Shown here one piece after another: positions 52,282 to 60,666 of a stretch of 64,000 nucleotides of DNA (position 1 is its first letter; each line of letters opens with the position of its first letter). The notes beneath the pieces are model-generated. The model saw only the letters and a program-made list of their open reading frames with translations, did no database searches and was not told where the DNA came from. This DNA is from Stenotrophomonas hibiscicola ATCC 19867 (GTDB taxonomy: Bacteria; Pseudomonadota; Gammaproteobacteria; Xanthomonadales; Xanthomonadaceae): assembly GCF_000382065.1 (NCBI RefSeq), contig NZ_KB907500.1, positions 531,001-595,000 of the forward strand, read 5' to 3'. The position numbers and the translations under genes are program-made.

Positions 52282-52343
52282 GTAGAGCCGAGCCCATGCT
52301 CGGCTGGCCGGCAGCAAGCAGCCGAGCATGGGCTCGGCTCCAC
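52282..52343. repeat. SMAG dimer
   Basis: GTAGAGCCGAGCCC... starts at 52282 and its inverted partner ends at 52343 (final bases CCAC instead of CTAC). It lies between prc and lipA. Confidence 0.85.
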
Positions 52344-52413
52344 GGCAGGCAGAGGTGTGCGGATCAAGGGTCCGCACCCACAGGAGAAGTAGCTCCCACC
52401 CACCGGCAGGGTG

Positions 52414-53424
52414 TCAGGAAATGCCGGCGCCCTTGGCCTGGACGTCGGCGTGGTACGACGAGCGCACCATCGGGCCGGAGGCCACGTGGCTGAATCCCAG
52501 CTCGTAGCCGTAGTCCTCCAGCGCCTTGTAGTCCTCGGGAGTCCAGTACTTCAGTACCGGGTGGTGATGCGCGGTCGGCTGCAGGTACTGGCCGATGGTG
52601 ATCATGTCCACATCGTGCGCGCGCAGGTCGCGCATGGTGGCCTTGATCTGTTCGAAGTCTTCGCCCAGACCCAGCATGATGCCGCTCTTGGTCGGCACGC
52701 CCGGGTGCTGCGCCTTGAAGTTCTTCAGCAGGTTCAGCGACCACTGGTAGTCCGCACCCGGGCGCACATTGCGGTACAGGTCCGGTACGGTTTCGATGTT
52801 GTGGTTGAACACATCCGGCGGGTTCTGCGCCAGGATCTCCAGCGCGCGCTCCATGCGGCCCTTGCCACGGAAGTCCGGCGTCAGCACTTCGATGCGGGTA
52901 CCCGGCGACTTTTCGCGGATGGCGGTGATGCAGTCGACGAAGTGCTGGGCACCGCCGTCACGCAGGTCATCGCGGTCGACGCTGGTCACCACCACGTACT
53001 TCAGGCCCATGTCGGCCACGGTCTGGCCGAGGCTGGCCGGTTCGTTGGCATCCGGCGGCTTCGGGCGGCCATGGGCCACGTCGCAGAACGAGCAGCGGCG
53101 GGTGCAGACCTCGCCGAGGATCATGAAGGTGGCGGTGCCATGGCCGAAGCATTCGTGGATGTTCGGGCAGCTGGCTTCCTCGCATACGGTCACCAGGCGG
53201 TTTTCGCGCAGCTTGGCCTTCAGGTTCTGCACGGCATTTCCCGAGGGAATGCGCACGCGGATCCATGACGGCTTGCGCAGCACCGGCGCGTCGGCGAACT
53301 GCACCGGCGAGCGGTTGATCTTGTCACCGCCCAGCTGCTTGACCCCGGCCTGCAACGGCGCGGCGGATGGGGAGTCGCCCTGCACGATCTGCAGGGGAAT
53401 GGAACGGGCGGTGGTTTCAGTCAT
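52414..53424 (-). CDS. lipA: lipoyl synthase
   Basis: A 336-aa radical SAM enzyme that inserts two sulfurs into octanoyl groups. Its auxiliary cluster motif is [12 protein letters not shown] and its radical SAM motif is [23 protein letters not shown] and GLGEDFEQI are typical of the family, and the conserved Ser near the C-terminus is present in VRSSYHAD. The ATG at 53424 follows GGAAC. It lies 17 nt after lipB and is the last gene of ybeD-lipB-lipA. Confidence 0.97.
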   Translation of the reverse strand: MTETTARSIPLQIVQGDSPSAAPLQAGVKQLGGDKINRSPVQFADAPVLRKPSWIRVRIPSGNAVQNLKAKLRENRLVTVCEEASCPNIHECFGHGTATFMILGEVCTRRCSFCDVAHGRPKPPDANEPASLGQTVADMGLKYVVVTSVDRDDLRDGGAQHFVDCITAIREKSPGTRIEVLTPDFRGKGRMERALEILAQNPPDVFNHNIETVPDLYRNVRPGADYQWSLNLLKNFKAQHPGVPTKSGIMLGLGEDFEQIKATMRDLRAHDVDMITIGQYLQPTAHHHPVLKYWTPEDYKALEDYGYELGFSHVASGPMVRSSYHADVQAKGAGIS

Positions 53425-53441
53425 GGCAGTTCCGGGAGCGG

Positions 53442-54152
53442 TCAGGCGGCCGCAGAAAGATCGGGCAGTTCGTGCGTGGGCTGGAGCAGCAGGCCGAACT
53501 GGCGGGCCAGGTGCTCCAGCAGTACCGGCTTGACGGCCTCCATGCCGGAGGGCCCGCCCAAGTCTACTACCGAGGTCACCTGCAACCCCTGATAGCCACA
53601 GGGATTGATGCGGTGGAAGGGTTCCAGGTCCATGGCCACGTTGAAGGCCAGTCCATGGAAGGTGCAGCCGCGCCGCACACGGATGCCGAGCGCAGCGATC
53701 TTGGCACCACCGACGTAGACGCCCGGGGCGCCCTCGCGGCGTTCGGCACCGATGTTCCACTCGGCCAGCGTATCGATGAGGGCCTGCTCGATGCGGCACA
53801 CGTAGTCGCGGACCCCGATCCCCAGCCGCGGCAGGCGCAGCAGCGGATAGACCACGATCTGGCCGGGACCGTGGTAGGTCACCTGGCCACCTCGGTCCAC
53901 GTGCAGCACCGGGATCTCACCCGGTGCCAGCACGTGCTCGTCCTTGCCGGCCTGGCCCAGGGTGAACACCGGGTCGTGCTCGACCACCCACAGCTCGTCG
54001 GCATCGTTGTCGCTGCGCTGGTCGGTGAAGCGCTGCATGGCGCGCCATACCGGCTCGTAGGCCTGGCGGCCGAGGTCACGGACCACCGCCGGACGCGGCG
54101 CGCGGTGTTCCGGGGCGGCTTCGGCCGGGCAGCTGTCGGCTACAGCGTCCAC
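53442..54152 (-). CDS. lipB: octanoyl-ACP:protein octanoyltransferase
   Basis: A 236-aa transferase that moves octanoate from ACP to the lipoyl domains before LipA acts. [19 protein letters not shown] carries the conserved Tyr-His, [22 protein letters not shown] the catalytic Lys, and [13 protein letters not shown] the catalytic Cys. The GTG at 54152 overlaps the ybeD stop by 13 nt and gives an N-terminal tail of about 20 residues that is longer than usual; a later start is possible. Confidence 0.95.
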   Translation of the reverse strand: MDAVADSCPAEAAPEHRAPRPAVVRDLGRQAYEPVWRAMQRFTDQRSDNDADELWVVEHDPVFTLGQAGKDEHVLAPGEIPVLHVDRGGQVTYHGPGQIVVYPLLRLPRLGIGVRDYVCRIEQALIDTLAEWNIGAERREGAPGVYVGGAKIAALGIRVRRGCTFHGLAFNVAMDLEPFHRINPCGYQGLQVTSVVDLGGPSGMEAVKPVLLEHLARQFGLLLQPTHELPDLSAAA

Positions 54153-54418
54153 TTCACTTCCGGGTGGTCGCGCAGCGCCTGGTGCGCCAGGTCGTACTGC
54201 TCGCGGCTTTCGGCCTTGAACACGATGCGGACGGAGACGTACTTGCCGTTGGAGGAGTGCTTCCAGCTGATGCGTTCGTTGACCACATCGATGCCGGCAG
54301 CCAGCAGCAGGCGGGGGAGCTCATGTTCCAGGCCGCGGTTGGCCGGGCCCATGGCGCTGAGCTCGAACTGGCCGGGGAACTGGAAGCCGTGGTCGGGGTT
54401 GTCGGACTTGATTTCCAT
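54140..54418 (-). CDS. ybeD: YbeD/DUF493-family protein
   Basis: A 92-aa ferredoxin-like-fold protein with [24 protein letters not shown] at the start and [34 protein letters not shown] at the end, as in E. coli YbeD. It is widely found next to lipB and was proposed as an allosteric regulator in lipoate metabolism; its role is not proven. It is the first gene of the lipoate operon. Confidence 0.93.
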   Translation of the reverse strand: MEIKSDNPDHGFQFPGQFELSAMGPANRGLEHELPRLLLAAGIDVVNERISWKHSSNGKYVSVRIVFKAESREQYDLAHQALRDHPEVKWTL

Positions 54419-54681
54419 GGAGCCATTATCGGGCCGCAGGGCAACAAACCCAAGAGTATTCATCAACGTCAAAGGGCGCACTGGTGAGTCGCTGCGTTGC
54501 AGCTGAACAGACGTTCAGCATTGGTCATTGCCCCGAAGCCCGCTACAGGAGGGTTCAGAATTGTCCTCACGAGACAATGTCGTTTTCGGAACAGACAAGT
54601 GATTCGAACGCGCTCGTTCCGTCACGTCCCCGCGAGTACCGTGTCGCGGCATATAACGACAGACAGAACAAAGCCCTCCCA

Positions 54682-55755
54682 ATGAGTCCCCCTTCCCACC
54701 GCCGCCTTGCGGCCCTCGGCCTGTACGGCCTGCTGGCTGCTGCCCTCCCGCTTGCCGCCCAGGCGGCCGAACAATGTGGCCCGGACGCGATGCGCGACCA
54801 TCCGCCGCAGGTCAATTTCCGCGTCGACAACGACCTGTTCGGCGGCCGCCACCAGGATCAGGGCTATACCAACGGTGCGCTGTTGACCCTGGTCTCCCCC
54901 AATCTGGTCGATTACACCGACGACCCCTGCCTGCCACGCATGGCGCGCTGGGTGAACCGGTACCTGGAAGGGCTGCATCCGGGCAGGTTCGAACAGCAGA
55001 ACATGATCTTCAGCATCGGCCAGGGGATTTTCACCCCAACCGATTTCAGCCGCAGGGACCTGATCGAGGACGACCGCCCTTACGCCGGCGTGCTGATCGC
55101 AAACTTCGGTTTCAATGCGCGCAGCGGCAACCGCCTGCAGACCACCCAGCTGACACTGGGCGTGGTCGGCCCGTGGGCGCAGGGCAAGCAGGTGCAGAAT
55201 GCCGTGCATGAAGTGTTGGGCGACGAGAAATTCAAGGGTTGGGACAACCAGCTGCACAACGAACCACTGTTCATGCTGACCCATGAGCGCATGCGCCGCT
55301 GGCCGGGCGATGCCAGCGTCAATGCCGACGGTTGGGGTTGGGACGCGATCAGCCACTACGGCGGGTCGATCGGCAACCTGGAAACCAAGGCCAATTTGGG
55401 CGGTGAAGTGCGCTTCGGCTGGAAGCTGCCGGATGACTTCGGCAGCACGCCGTTGCGCCCGGCAGGTGAGAACACGGCGCCGACCCGCGGCGGCCGCCCA
55501 AGCGGGTGGTCCTGGCACCTGTTCGCGACCTCCGACGCTGCCTGGGTGATCCGCGACATCACGCTAGATGGCAACACCTTCCGCAACAGCCACAGCGTGG
55601 ACAAGCGCCATGTGGTGGCCTACGGCGGGTACGGCGTGGCGGTGATGTACGGCCGCTGGAAGTTCGCTGCCGCGCGCTACCACAGCACGCGCGAATTCAA
55701 CGGCCAGCGCCAATCGCCGGTGTTCGGCAGCTTCACCATCAGCCGCTCGCTGTAG
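54682..55755 (+). CDS. lpxR: LpxR-like lipid A 3'-O-deacylase
   Basis: A 357-aa outer-membrane beta-barrel with a signal peptide (about 1-27, ending AQAAE). The LpxR pattern is clear: FRVDNDLFGGRHQDQGYTNGALLTL near the N-terminus (active-site Asn, Asp), then SIGQGIFTPTDFSRRDLIEDDRPYAGVL, and WGWDAISHYGGSIGNLE with the catalytic His region. The barrel ends in FGSFTISRSL. LpxR removes the 3' acyloxyacyl chain of lipid A. The ATG at 54682 is chosen because it starts the signal peptide; the open frame extends 198 nt upstream. Confidence 0.88.
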   Translation: MSPPSHRRLAALGLYGLLAAALPLAAQAAEQCGPDAMRDHPPQVNFRVDNDLFGGRHQDQGYTNGALLTLVSPNLVDYTDDPCLPRMARWVNRYLEGLHPGRFEQQNMIFSIGQGIFTPTDFSRRDLIEDDRPYAGVLIANFGFNARSGNRLQTTQLTLGVVGPWAQGKQVQNAVHEVLGDEKFKGWDNQLHNEPLFMLTHERMRRWPGDASVNADGWGWDAISHYGGSIGNLETKANLGGEVRFGWKLPDDFGSTPLRPAGENTAPTRGGRPSGWSWHLFATSDAAWVIRDITLDGNTFRNSHSVDKRHVVAYGGYGVAVMYGRWKFAAARYHSTREFNGQRQSPVFGSFTISRSL

Positions 55756-55777
55756 GCGAGGGGCTGAGGGTGAAGCG

Positions 55778-55914
55778 GGTAGGTGCCGACCGTTGGTCGG
55801 CACACCGGTTACTGCATCGCTCGCTGCAAGTGAGGCGCTGCCGGTAGTGCCGGCCGCTGGCCGGCTCTCGCATTTCCGGATGGATTCATGGGGAGCCGGC
55901 CAGCGGCCGGCACT
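55778..55914. repeat. SMAG monomer followed by SMAG dimer
   Basis: GTAGGTGCCGACCGTTGGTCGGCAC (55779-55803) and a dimer from GTAGTGCCGGCC (55844) to an inverted GCCGGCCAGCGGCCGGC copy ending near 55914. They lie between the convergent lpxR and dacC genes. Confidence 0.85.
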
Positions 55915-55944
55915 CCCCCCATCCGCATCCGACATCCCGGAACG

Positions 55945-55970
55945 AAAAGGCCGGCATACGCCGGCCTTTT
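55945..55970. terminator. bidirectional rho-independent terminator
   Basis: AAAAGGCCGGC and GCCGGCCTTTT flank a short loop, so each strand has a stem followed by a T-run. It serves lpxR rightward and dacC leftward. Confidence 0.9.
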
Positions 55971-55993
55971 CATTCACCACGCCGGGGCGTGGA

Positions 55994-57214
55994 TCATTCC
56001 GATTCCCACCACATCCAGAAGCTGTCCCACAGGCGCTTGAAGAAGCCGGCCTGTTCGACGGCAGTCACGGCGACCAGCGGCGCTTCGGCGACGACCTTGC
56101 CGTCCAGCGTGACCTTCACGGTGCCGATCTGCTGGCCGGCAGTGAACGGTGCCTCCAGGGTCTTGGGCACGTCGATGCTCGGCTTCAGGTCGTTGTAGCG
56201 GCCGCGCGGCACGCTGACCAGCATCGGCTGCGCCACGCCCAGCTGCACCTTGTCGGCGGTGCCCTTCCAGACCTTGTGCTCGGCCACGGGCTTGCCCGGC
56301 TCGTACAGGCGGTGGGTCTCGAAGAAGCGGAAACCCCAGTTCAGCAGGGCCAGGCTGTCATCAGCGCGCTGCTTTTCCGACGCACCACCCAATACCACGG
56401 CGATCAGGCGCTGGTCGCCGCGCTGCGCCGAACTCATCAGGCAGTAACCGGCTTCGGAGGTGTGGCCGGTCTTGATGCCGTCGACGCTGCCATCTCGCCA
56501 CAGCAGCAGGTTGCGGTTCGGCTGCTTGATGTTGCCGACCTGGAATTCCTTGATCTTGTTGTACGCGTAGGTTTCCGGGTAATCACGCACCATCGCGCGG
56601 CCCAGCAGTGCCAGGTCATAGGCGGTGCTGTGGTGGCCTTCGGCGGTCAGGCCGTGGGCGTTGACGAAGTGCGAGTTCTTCATGCCGATCTTGGCGGCGT
56701 AGCTGTTCATCAGCGACGCGAAGGCTTCTTCGCTGCCGGCCACGTGCTCGGCCAGGGCGATCGCGGCGTCATTGCCGGACTGGATCGCCATGCCCTTTTC
56801 CATGTCTTCCAGGCGTGCGGTCTGGTTGACCGGGAAGCCGCTGTAGCTGCCATCGGTGCCGGCGCCGCCTTCGCGCCAGGCGCGCTCGCTCATCATCACC
56901 TGGTCATCCGCACGGACCTTGCCGTTCTTGACCTCGGCGGCAACCACGTAGGACGTCATCACCTTGGTGATGCTGGCCGGGGCCAGCTGCTCGTGGATGT
57001 TTTCGCCAGCCAGCACCTGGCCGGTGGCGTAGTCCATCAGCACCCAGGCCTTGGATACGCTCGGCACCGGCGCCGGGGGGGTGGCAACGGTGGCCGGGGC
57101 GGCAGCGGCGGCGGCAGGCGCAGGCGTAGCCGGGGTCGGAAGCGGCGTCTGGGCGGAAGCCAGGCCCACCACCAGGGTGGCGGCCAGGGCGGTGGCGGCG
57201 GAACGGAAATTCAT
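55994..57214 (-). CDS. dacC: D-alanyl-D-alanine carboxypeptidase (PBP5/6 type)
   Basis: A 406-aa penicillin-binding protein that trims the terminal D-Ala of peptidoglycan stem peptides. It has a signal peptide (1-21), an unusual Pro/Ala linker (about 23-50), a transpeptidase-fold domain with S81-x-x-K84 (SITK), S146-G-N and KTG in GIKTGHTSEAGYC, a PBP5 C-terminal domain, and an amphipathic C-terminal anchor (FFKRLWDSFWMWWESE). It lies in the elongasome block downstream of rlpA. Confidence 0.95.
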   Translation of the reverse strand: MNFRSAATALAATLVVGLASAQTPLPTPATPAPAAAAAAPATVATPPAPVPSVSKAWVLMDYATGQVLAGENIHEQLAPASITKVMTSYVVAAEVKNGKVRADDQVMMSERAWREGGAGTDGSYSGFPVNQTARLEDMEKGMAIQSGNDAAIALAEHVAGSEEAFASLMNSYAAKIGMKNSHFVNAHGLTAEGHHSTAYDLALLGRAMVRDYPETYAYNKIKEFQVGNIKQPNRNLLLWRDGSVDGIKTGHTSEAGYCLMSSAQRGDQRLIAVVLGGASEKQRADDSLALLNWGFRFFETHRLYEPGKPVAEHKVWKGTADKVQLGVAQPMLVSVPRGRYNDLKPSIDVPKTLEAPFTAGQQIGTVKVTLDGKVVAEAPLVAVTAVEQAGFFKRLWDSFWMWWESE

Positions 57215-57314
57215 TGGACAGCAGGCTCCAGGGGACGGCCAGGAATGGAGGGTGGAACGAAGCGGCCATTGTAAGGCCGGGCGAGCCTGGGCCGGCAGCA
57301 CCAGCCCAGGCGGG

Positions 57315-58586
57315 TCAATCCTTGACGATCTGCGGCGAACCCAAGCCCAGACCGGCGATGCGGCCGACAAGTTCCGCGGCACTGGCATGGTCGCTGGCGG
57401 GAACGCGCAGCCGGAACAGGGTGCGGCCACCGGCGGCGATGTCGCTGATGGTCGCGCCGACAATGCCGGCCGCGTTGAGCTGGCCCATCGCGCGGTTGGC
57501 ATTGTCGCGGCTGGAGAAGCTGGCGACCTGCACCATCACCGCGCCGACCACCTGCTGCGACAGGCTGGGGGCTGCTGCGGTGGCGGGCACCGTACGCACT
57601 GCGGCCGGCGCGACCGTGCGCGGCGCGGCGCTGGCGACTGCAACCGGCGCCATTGTGGGGCTGCGCACCGGCGGTGCGCTCGGCGGCAGGCTGCTGACCG
57701 CCACGTCCGGCACCGCGCTGGCCACGCCCTGTGTGGTGGCCGGCTGGCCACGCGCAGGCGTGGCGTCGGCCGGAAGGCGCTTGACCAGGCGATCGATGTC
57801 GCTGTCGGCGGTGGCACGCGCAGCCGTTACCGGGCGCGTACTGGCCGCCGCGACAGCCGTTTCGGCGGCACGGCGCTCGCGGCGCGACGGCTTCTGCGCT
57901 AGCAGGTTGCCCTCGCCCGGCTGCAACGCGCGCACCTCCACATTGCCGGTACCGCGCTGGGTGATGCCCAGCCGCACTGCGGCGGCATAACTGAGGTCGA
58001 CCACACGGCCATCATGGAACGGGCCACGGTCGTTGACGCGCACAATCACCGACTCGCCGTTGTCCAGGTTGGTCACACGGGCGAAGCTGGGCAGCGGCAG
58101 CGTCTTGTGCGCGGCGGTGAACTGGTACATGTCGTAGACCTCGCGGTTGGAGGTCAGGCGGCCGTGGAACTTGGCGCCGTAGTACGACGCGGTACCGCGC
58201 TCGACATAGTTGCGGGTGTCGTCGAGCACCTTGTACGACTTGCCCAGCACCACGTACGGCGACTTGTTGCCGATGGCCGAACGCTCTTCGGCGGTCACTT
58301 CCGGCTCGGGAATGCAGGCGACGTTGGGAATGTAGTCCGGGGTGCTGTCGCGCACGCCTGGCTTGTACAGCCCCCCGGCGGTGTAGTTGCCGCGCGTGTT
58401 CGGGTCTTCCTTGGCCGCGGCATAGGGCGAGCCTTCCGGGCAATGCGCCGGGCGCGAGCCCCGACCCTGCACCACCGTGCCGCTGGGCTTGCCACCGTGG
58501 CCGGCCGTGGCCGGCTTCTTCGGCGCACTGCTGCAGGCAGCCAGCGCGAGGACGATCAAGCTCGGGACCAGCCATCTGATGTTCAT
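57315..58586 (-). CDS. rlpA: RlpA-family septal-ring lipoprotein with SPOR domain
   Basis: A 423-aa lipoprotein: lipobox VLALAAC, a double-psi beta-barrel domain (about 125-230) with ASYYGAKFHGRLTSNREVYD, VTNLDNGESVIVRVNDRGPF and VVDLSYAAAVRLG, then an Ala/Pro/Val-rich linker and a C-terminal SPOR domain (about 345-420) that binds denuded glycan. In Pseudomonas RlpA is a lytic transglycosylase of naked glycans. The ATG overlaps the mltB stop by 4 nt. Confidence 0.93.
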   Translation of the reverse strand: MNIRWLVPSLIVLALAACSSAPKKPATAGHGGKPSGTVVQGRGSRPAHCPEGSPYAAAKEDPNTRGNYTAGGLYKPGVRDSTPDYIPNVACIPEPEVTAEERSAIGNKSPYVVLGKSYKVLDDTRNYVERGTASYYGAKFHGRLTSNREVYDMYQFTAAHKTLPLPSFARVTNLDNGESVIVRVNDRGPFHDGRVVDLSYAAAVRLGITQRGTGNVEVRALQPGEGNLLAQKPSRRERRAAETAVAAASTRPVTAARATADSDIDRLVKRLPADATPARGQPATTQGVASAVPDVAVSSLPPSAPPVRSPTMAPVAVASAAPRTVAPAAVRTVPATAAAPSLSQQVVGAVMVQVASFSSRDNANRAMGQLNAAGIVGATISDIAAGGRTLFRLRVPASDHASAAELVGRIAGLGLGSPQIVKD

Positions 58587-59728
58587 GCCGGGGGCAGCTC
58601 CTGTCCGGCGATGGCCTGCGACAACTGGAACACGGCCATCGCGTACATCTTCGAGAGGTTGTAGCGGGTGATCGCGTAGTAGTTCTGGAAGCCCAGCCAG
58701 TACTGCTTGCCGGTGCTGCCCTCAAGCGTGATCGGCGTTGCGGTGGCGCCCGGCTGCACCGCAGCGCTGGGCTGGTAGCCGCGCTGGGCCAGGTCGGCCA
58801 GCGACCAGGTCGGCATCCATTCGGTCGGGTTGAACTCCTCGCGACCCGGCGCCAGCGTGGCCGGTACGGCCACCTGGCCACCACGGACCCAGCCGCCCTT
58901 CTTCACGAAATAATTGGCGATGGACGAGAACACATCGTCGTAGCTGGTGAACAGGTCGCGACGGCCATCGCCATTACCGTCCACGGCGTAATCGAGATAG
59001 CTGGACGGCATGAACTGGCCCATGCCCATCGCACCGGCATAGCTGCCCTTGAGCGTGGTGATGTCCAGCTTTTCCTCACGGCCCAGCTCGAACAGCTTGG
59101 CCAGCTCATCGCGGAAGAACAGCTCGCGGCGCACTTCGCGTTCCAGCTTGGCCGGGTCGCCACTGCGCGGGTAGTAGAACGCCAGCGTGTACAGCGCATC
59201 GAGCACGCGGTGGTTGCCGGCATTTTTCCCGTAACTGGTCTCCACGCCGATGATCGCCACGATCACCTCGGCCGGCACGCCGGTGCGCTGCTGCACGCGA
59301 TCCAGTTCGACACGATGCTGGGCCAGGAACGCGCGGCCGCCATCGATGCGTGCCTTGCTGATGAACATCGGCCGGTATTCGTTCCACGGTTTGACCCGTT
59401 CGGCCGGACGCGACATGGCGGCGATGATCGGCTGGCGCACCTGCGCCTGGTCGAGCACGCTGCTGATCTGCTCCGGCCTCAGGCCATAGCGCTTGGCGGT
59501 ATCGGCAATGAAGCGGGCCCGTGCAACCTCGAACGGCACCGGGGTGAGATCGACCGGCGGTGCGGTGGCGGCAGCGGCTTCAGGCGCGGCCTCGGCCGGA
59601 CCATGGGCCTTGGCGGACGGCTGGCGCGGCGTGCTGCTGGCCTGCGGCGAAGACGGTGGGGACTTCGGCTGGGTCGCGCAGGCGACCAGGCCGAGGGTGA
59701 GCATGCAGGCCAGAGTGCGTCGAATCAT
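58583..59728 (-). CDS. mltB: lytic murein transglycosylase B
   Basis: A 381-aa lipoprotein (lipobox LGLVACAT) with an MltB/SLT-2 domain: the catalytic Glu is in IIGVETSYGKNAGNHRVLDAL, followed by YAGAMGMGQFMPSSYLDYAVDGNGDG. A low-complexity Ala/Pro linker separates the lipobox from the enzyme. It cleaves glycan strands in the envelope and is translationally coupled to rlpA. No SPOR or LysM domain is present. Confidence 0.95.
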   Translation of the reverse strand: MIRRTLACMLTLGLVACATQPKSPPSSPQASSTPRQPSAKAHGPAEAAPEAAAATAPPVDLTPVPFEVARARFIADTAKRYGLRPEQISSVLDQAQVRQPIIAAMSRPAERVKPWNEYRPMFISKARIDGGRAFLAQHRVELDRVQQRTGVPAEVIVAIIGVETSYGKNAGNHRVLDALYTLAFYYPRSGDPAKLEREVRRELFFRDELAKLFELGREEKLDITTLKGSYAGAMGMGQFMPSSYLDYAVDGNGDGRRDLFTSYDDVFSSIANYFVKKGGWVRGGQVAVPATLAPGREEFNPTEWMPTWSLADLAQRGYQPSAAVQPGATATPITLEGSTGKQYWLGFQNYYAITRYNLSKMYAMAVFQLSQAIAGQELPPA

Positions 59729-59852
59729 CGTCGCAGGTTAGCAGGTCATGGATGAATTAAAACCCCTAACACCATGAATCACAACGATTTGCCCCCGTTC
59801 AGCGGGAAATGTGAAGACGTCGTGATCGGGCTTCCCCATTCAGATAGAGGTG

Positions 59853-59888
59853 GCCGGTTGCGTCCCCATCCCCGCAGACGCAACCGGC
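59853..59888. repeat. 12-bp perfect hairpin with C-rich loop
   Basis: GCCGGTTGCGTC and GACGCAACCGGC enclose CCCATCCCCGCA. A second self-complementary stretch, GACCGGATCCGGTC, follows at 59889-59902. It lies in a 940-bp gene-free region and could be part of a small RNA or a leader. Confidence 0.45.
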
Positions 59889-60061
59889 GACCGGATCCGG
59901 TCGGTACCTGCGCGGCTGCCGCTCCCCAGTGACAGTTCCCCGCGCTCCCTGTACCCGTTGGATCAGTACTGCTCCCGCCCGACGCCCCCTCGCGCTGCAT
60001 CGATTGACGGCGCGCCGTGCCGAACGGGCCGCCATTGTGCAGGCCGATTACGACAAGTCCA

Positions 60062-60075
60062 TTGATCAAGATCAA
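60062..60075. promoter_or_regulatory. perfect FNR/Anr-type box
   Basis: TTGATCAAGATCAA matches TTGATnnnnATCAA exactly. Leftward, a -10-like CACAAT (complement of 60034-60039) is at the spacing of an Anr-activated promoter with the box near -41. The predicted transcript would start near 60027, about 300 nt before mltB. No obvious open reading frame begins there. Confidence 0.6.
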
Positions 60076-60259
60076 CGCGGCGTAAAAATGTGAACCAGCT
60101 AACGTTTTTTGCGGACTTTGGTCAGCGGGTGTGCTGTCGTGCAGCGTTGTGAGAACGCTTCCATAACCGGCGTTGCGCAGAGTCAGGAAGTTTCCAGCCG
60201 TCGGCTCAGCCCCTCGTGGGTGGTGTCTGGGTGGTCGCGGAAAGGAGAAGCCGCGGGTG

Positions 60260-60363
60260 GGCCGGTCGGGTTGGGTGCGCGGGGGACGCCGTGAATCCGT
60301 CCCTGGAGGCTTGGCAGCCGCATCCATGCGGCTGACACCCCCGCGTACCCAACCCGACCGGCC
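60260..60363. repeat. nested long inverted repeat, copy C
   Basis: Arms 60260-60285 and 60338-60363 pair over 26 positions with one G-T (G-U in RNA) pair. The 52-nt centre (60286-60337) has an inner palindrome, AGCCGCATCCATGCGGCT. The centre is nearly the same as in copy B, but the arms differ. Confidence 0.88.
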
Positions 60364-60503
60364 TCTGACAGATTTCGGAGGTCTGCCACCCACGGAGAAG
60401 AAAAAGAAGATCAAAAGATCGCGACGCTGCGCTTGCTCGTGACCCGAGCATGGATCGGCTCTACACAAGGCAATGAAGCGACCCGCCAGGCCGACCTGTC
60501 CGT

Positions 60504-60607
60504 GGCCGGGTAGATGGGCTGCGCAGGGGCGTGAGCCGCATGGATGCGGCGACCGAGCTTACATGGATGTACTTGCAGCGTCCCCTGCGCGGCCCATCTA
60601 CCCGGCC
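60504..60607. repeat. nested long inverted repeat, copy D
   Basis: Arms of 26 nt (about 60504-60529 and 60582-60607) pair with one U-G-type mismatch. The 50-nt centre (60531-60580) is nearly identical to that of copy A. It is inverted relative to copy C, about 140 bp away. Apart from copies C and D, the Anr-type box and the hairpin near 59.86 kb, the region 59729-60666 has nothing I can call a gene. Confidence 0.88.
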
Positions 60608-60666
60608 CCACCCATGAACTGCTTTGCGCGGTCATCCACGAGGGGCTGCGCCGTTGGCTGGAAACC

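Noticed and set aside
59779-60468. Possible 229-codon gene between rodA and mltB
   Set aside because: The frame runs through the nested repeat copy C and has no domain or start signal. Its composition is that of intergenic repeat DNA.
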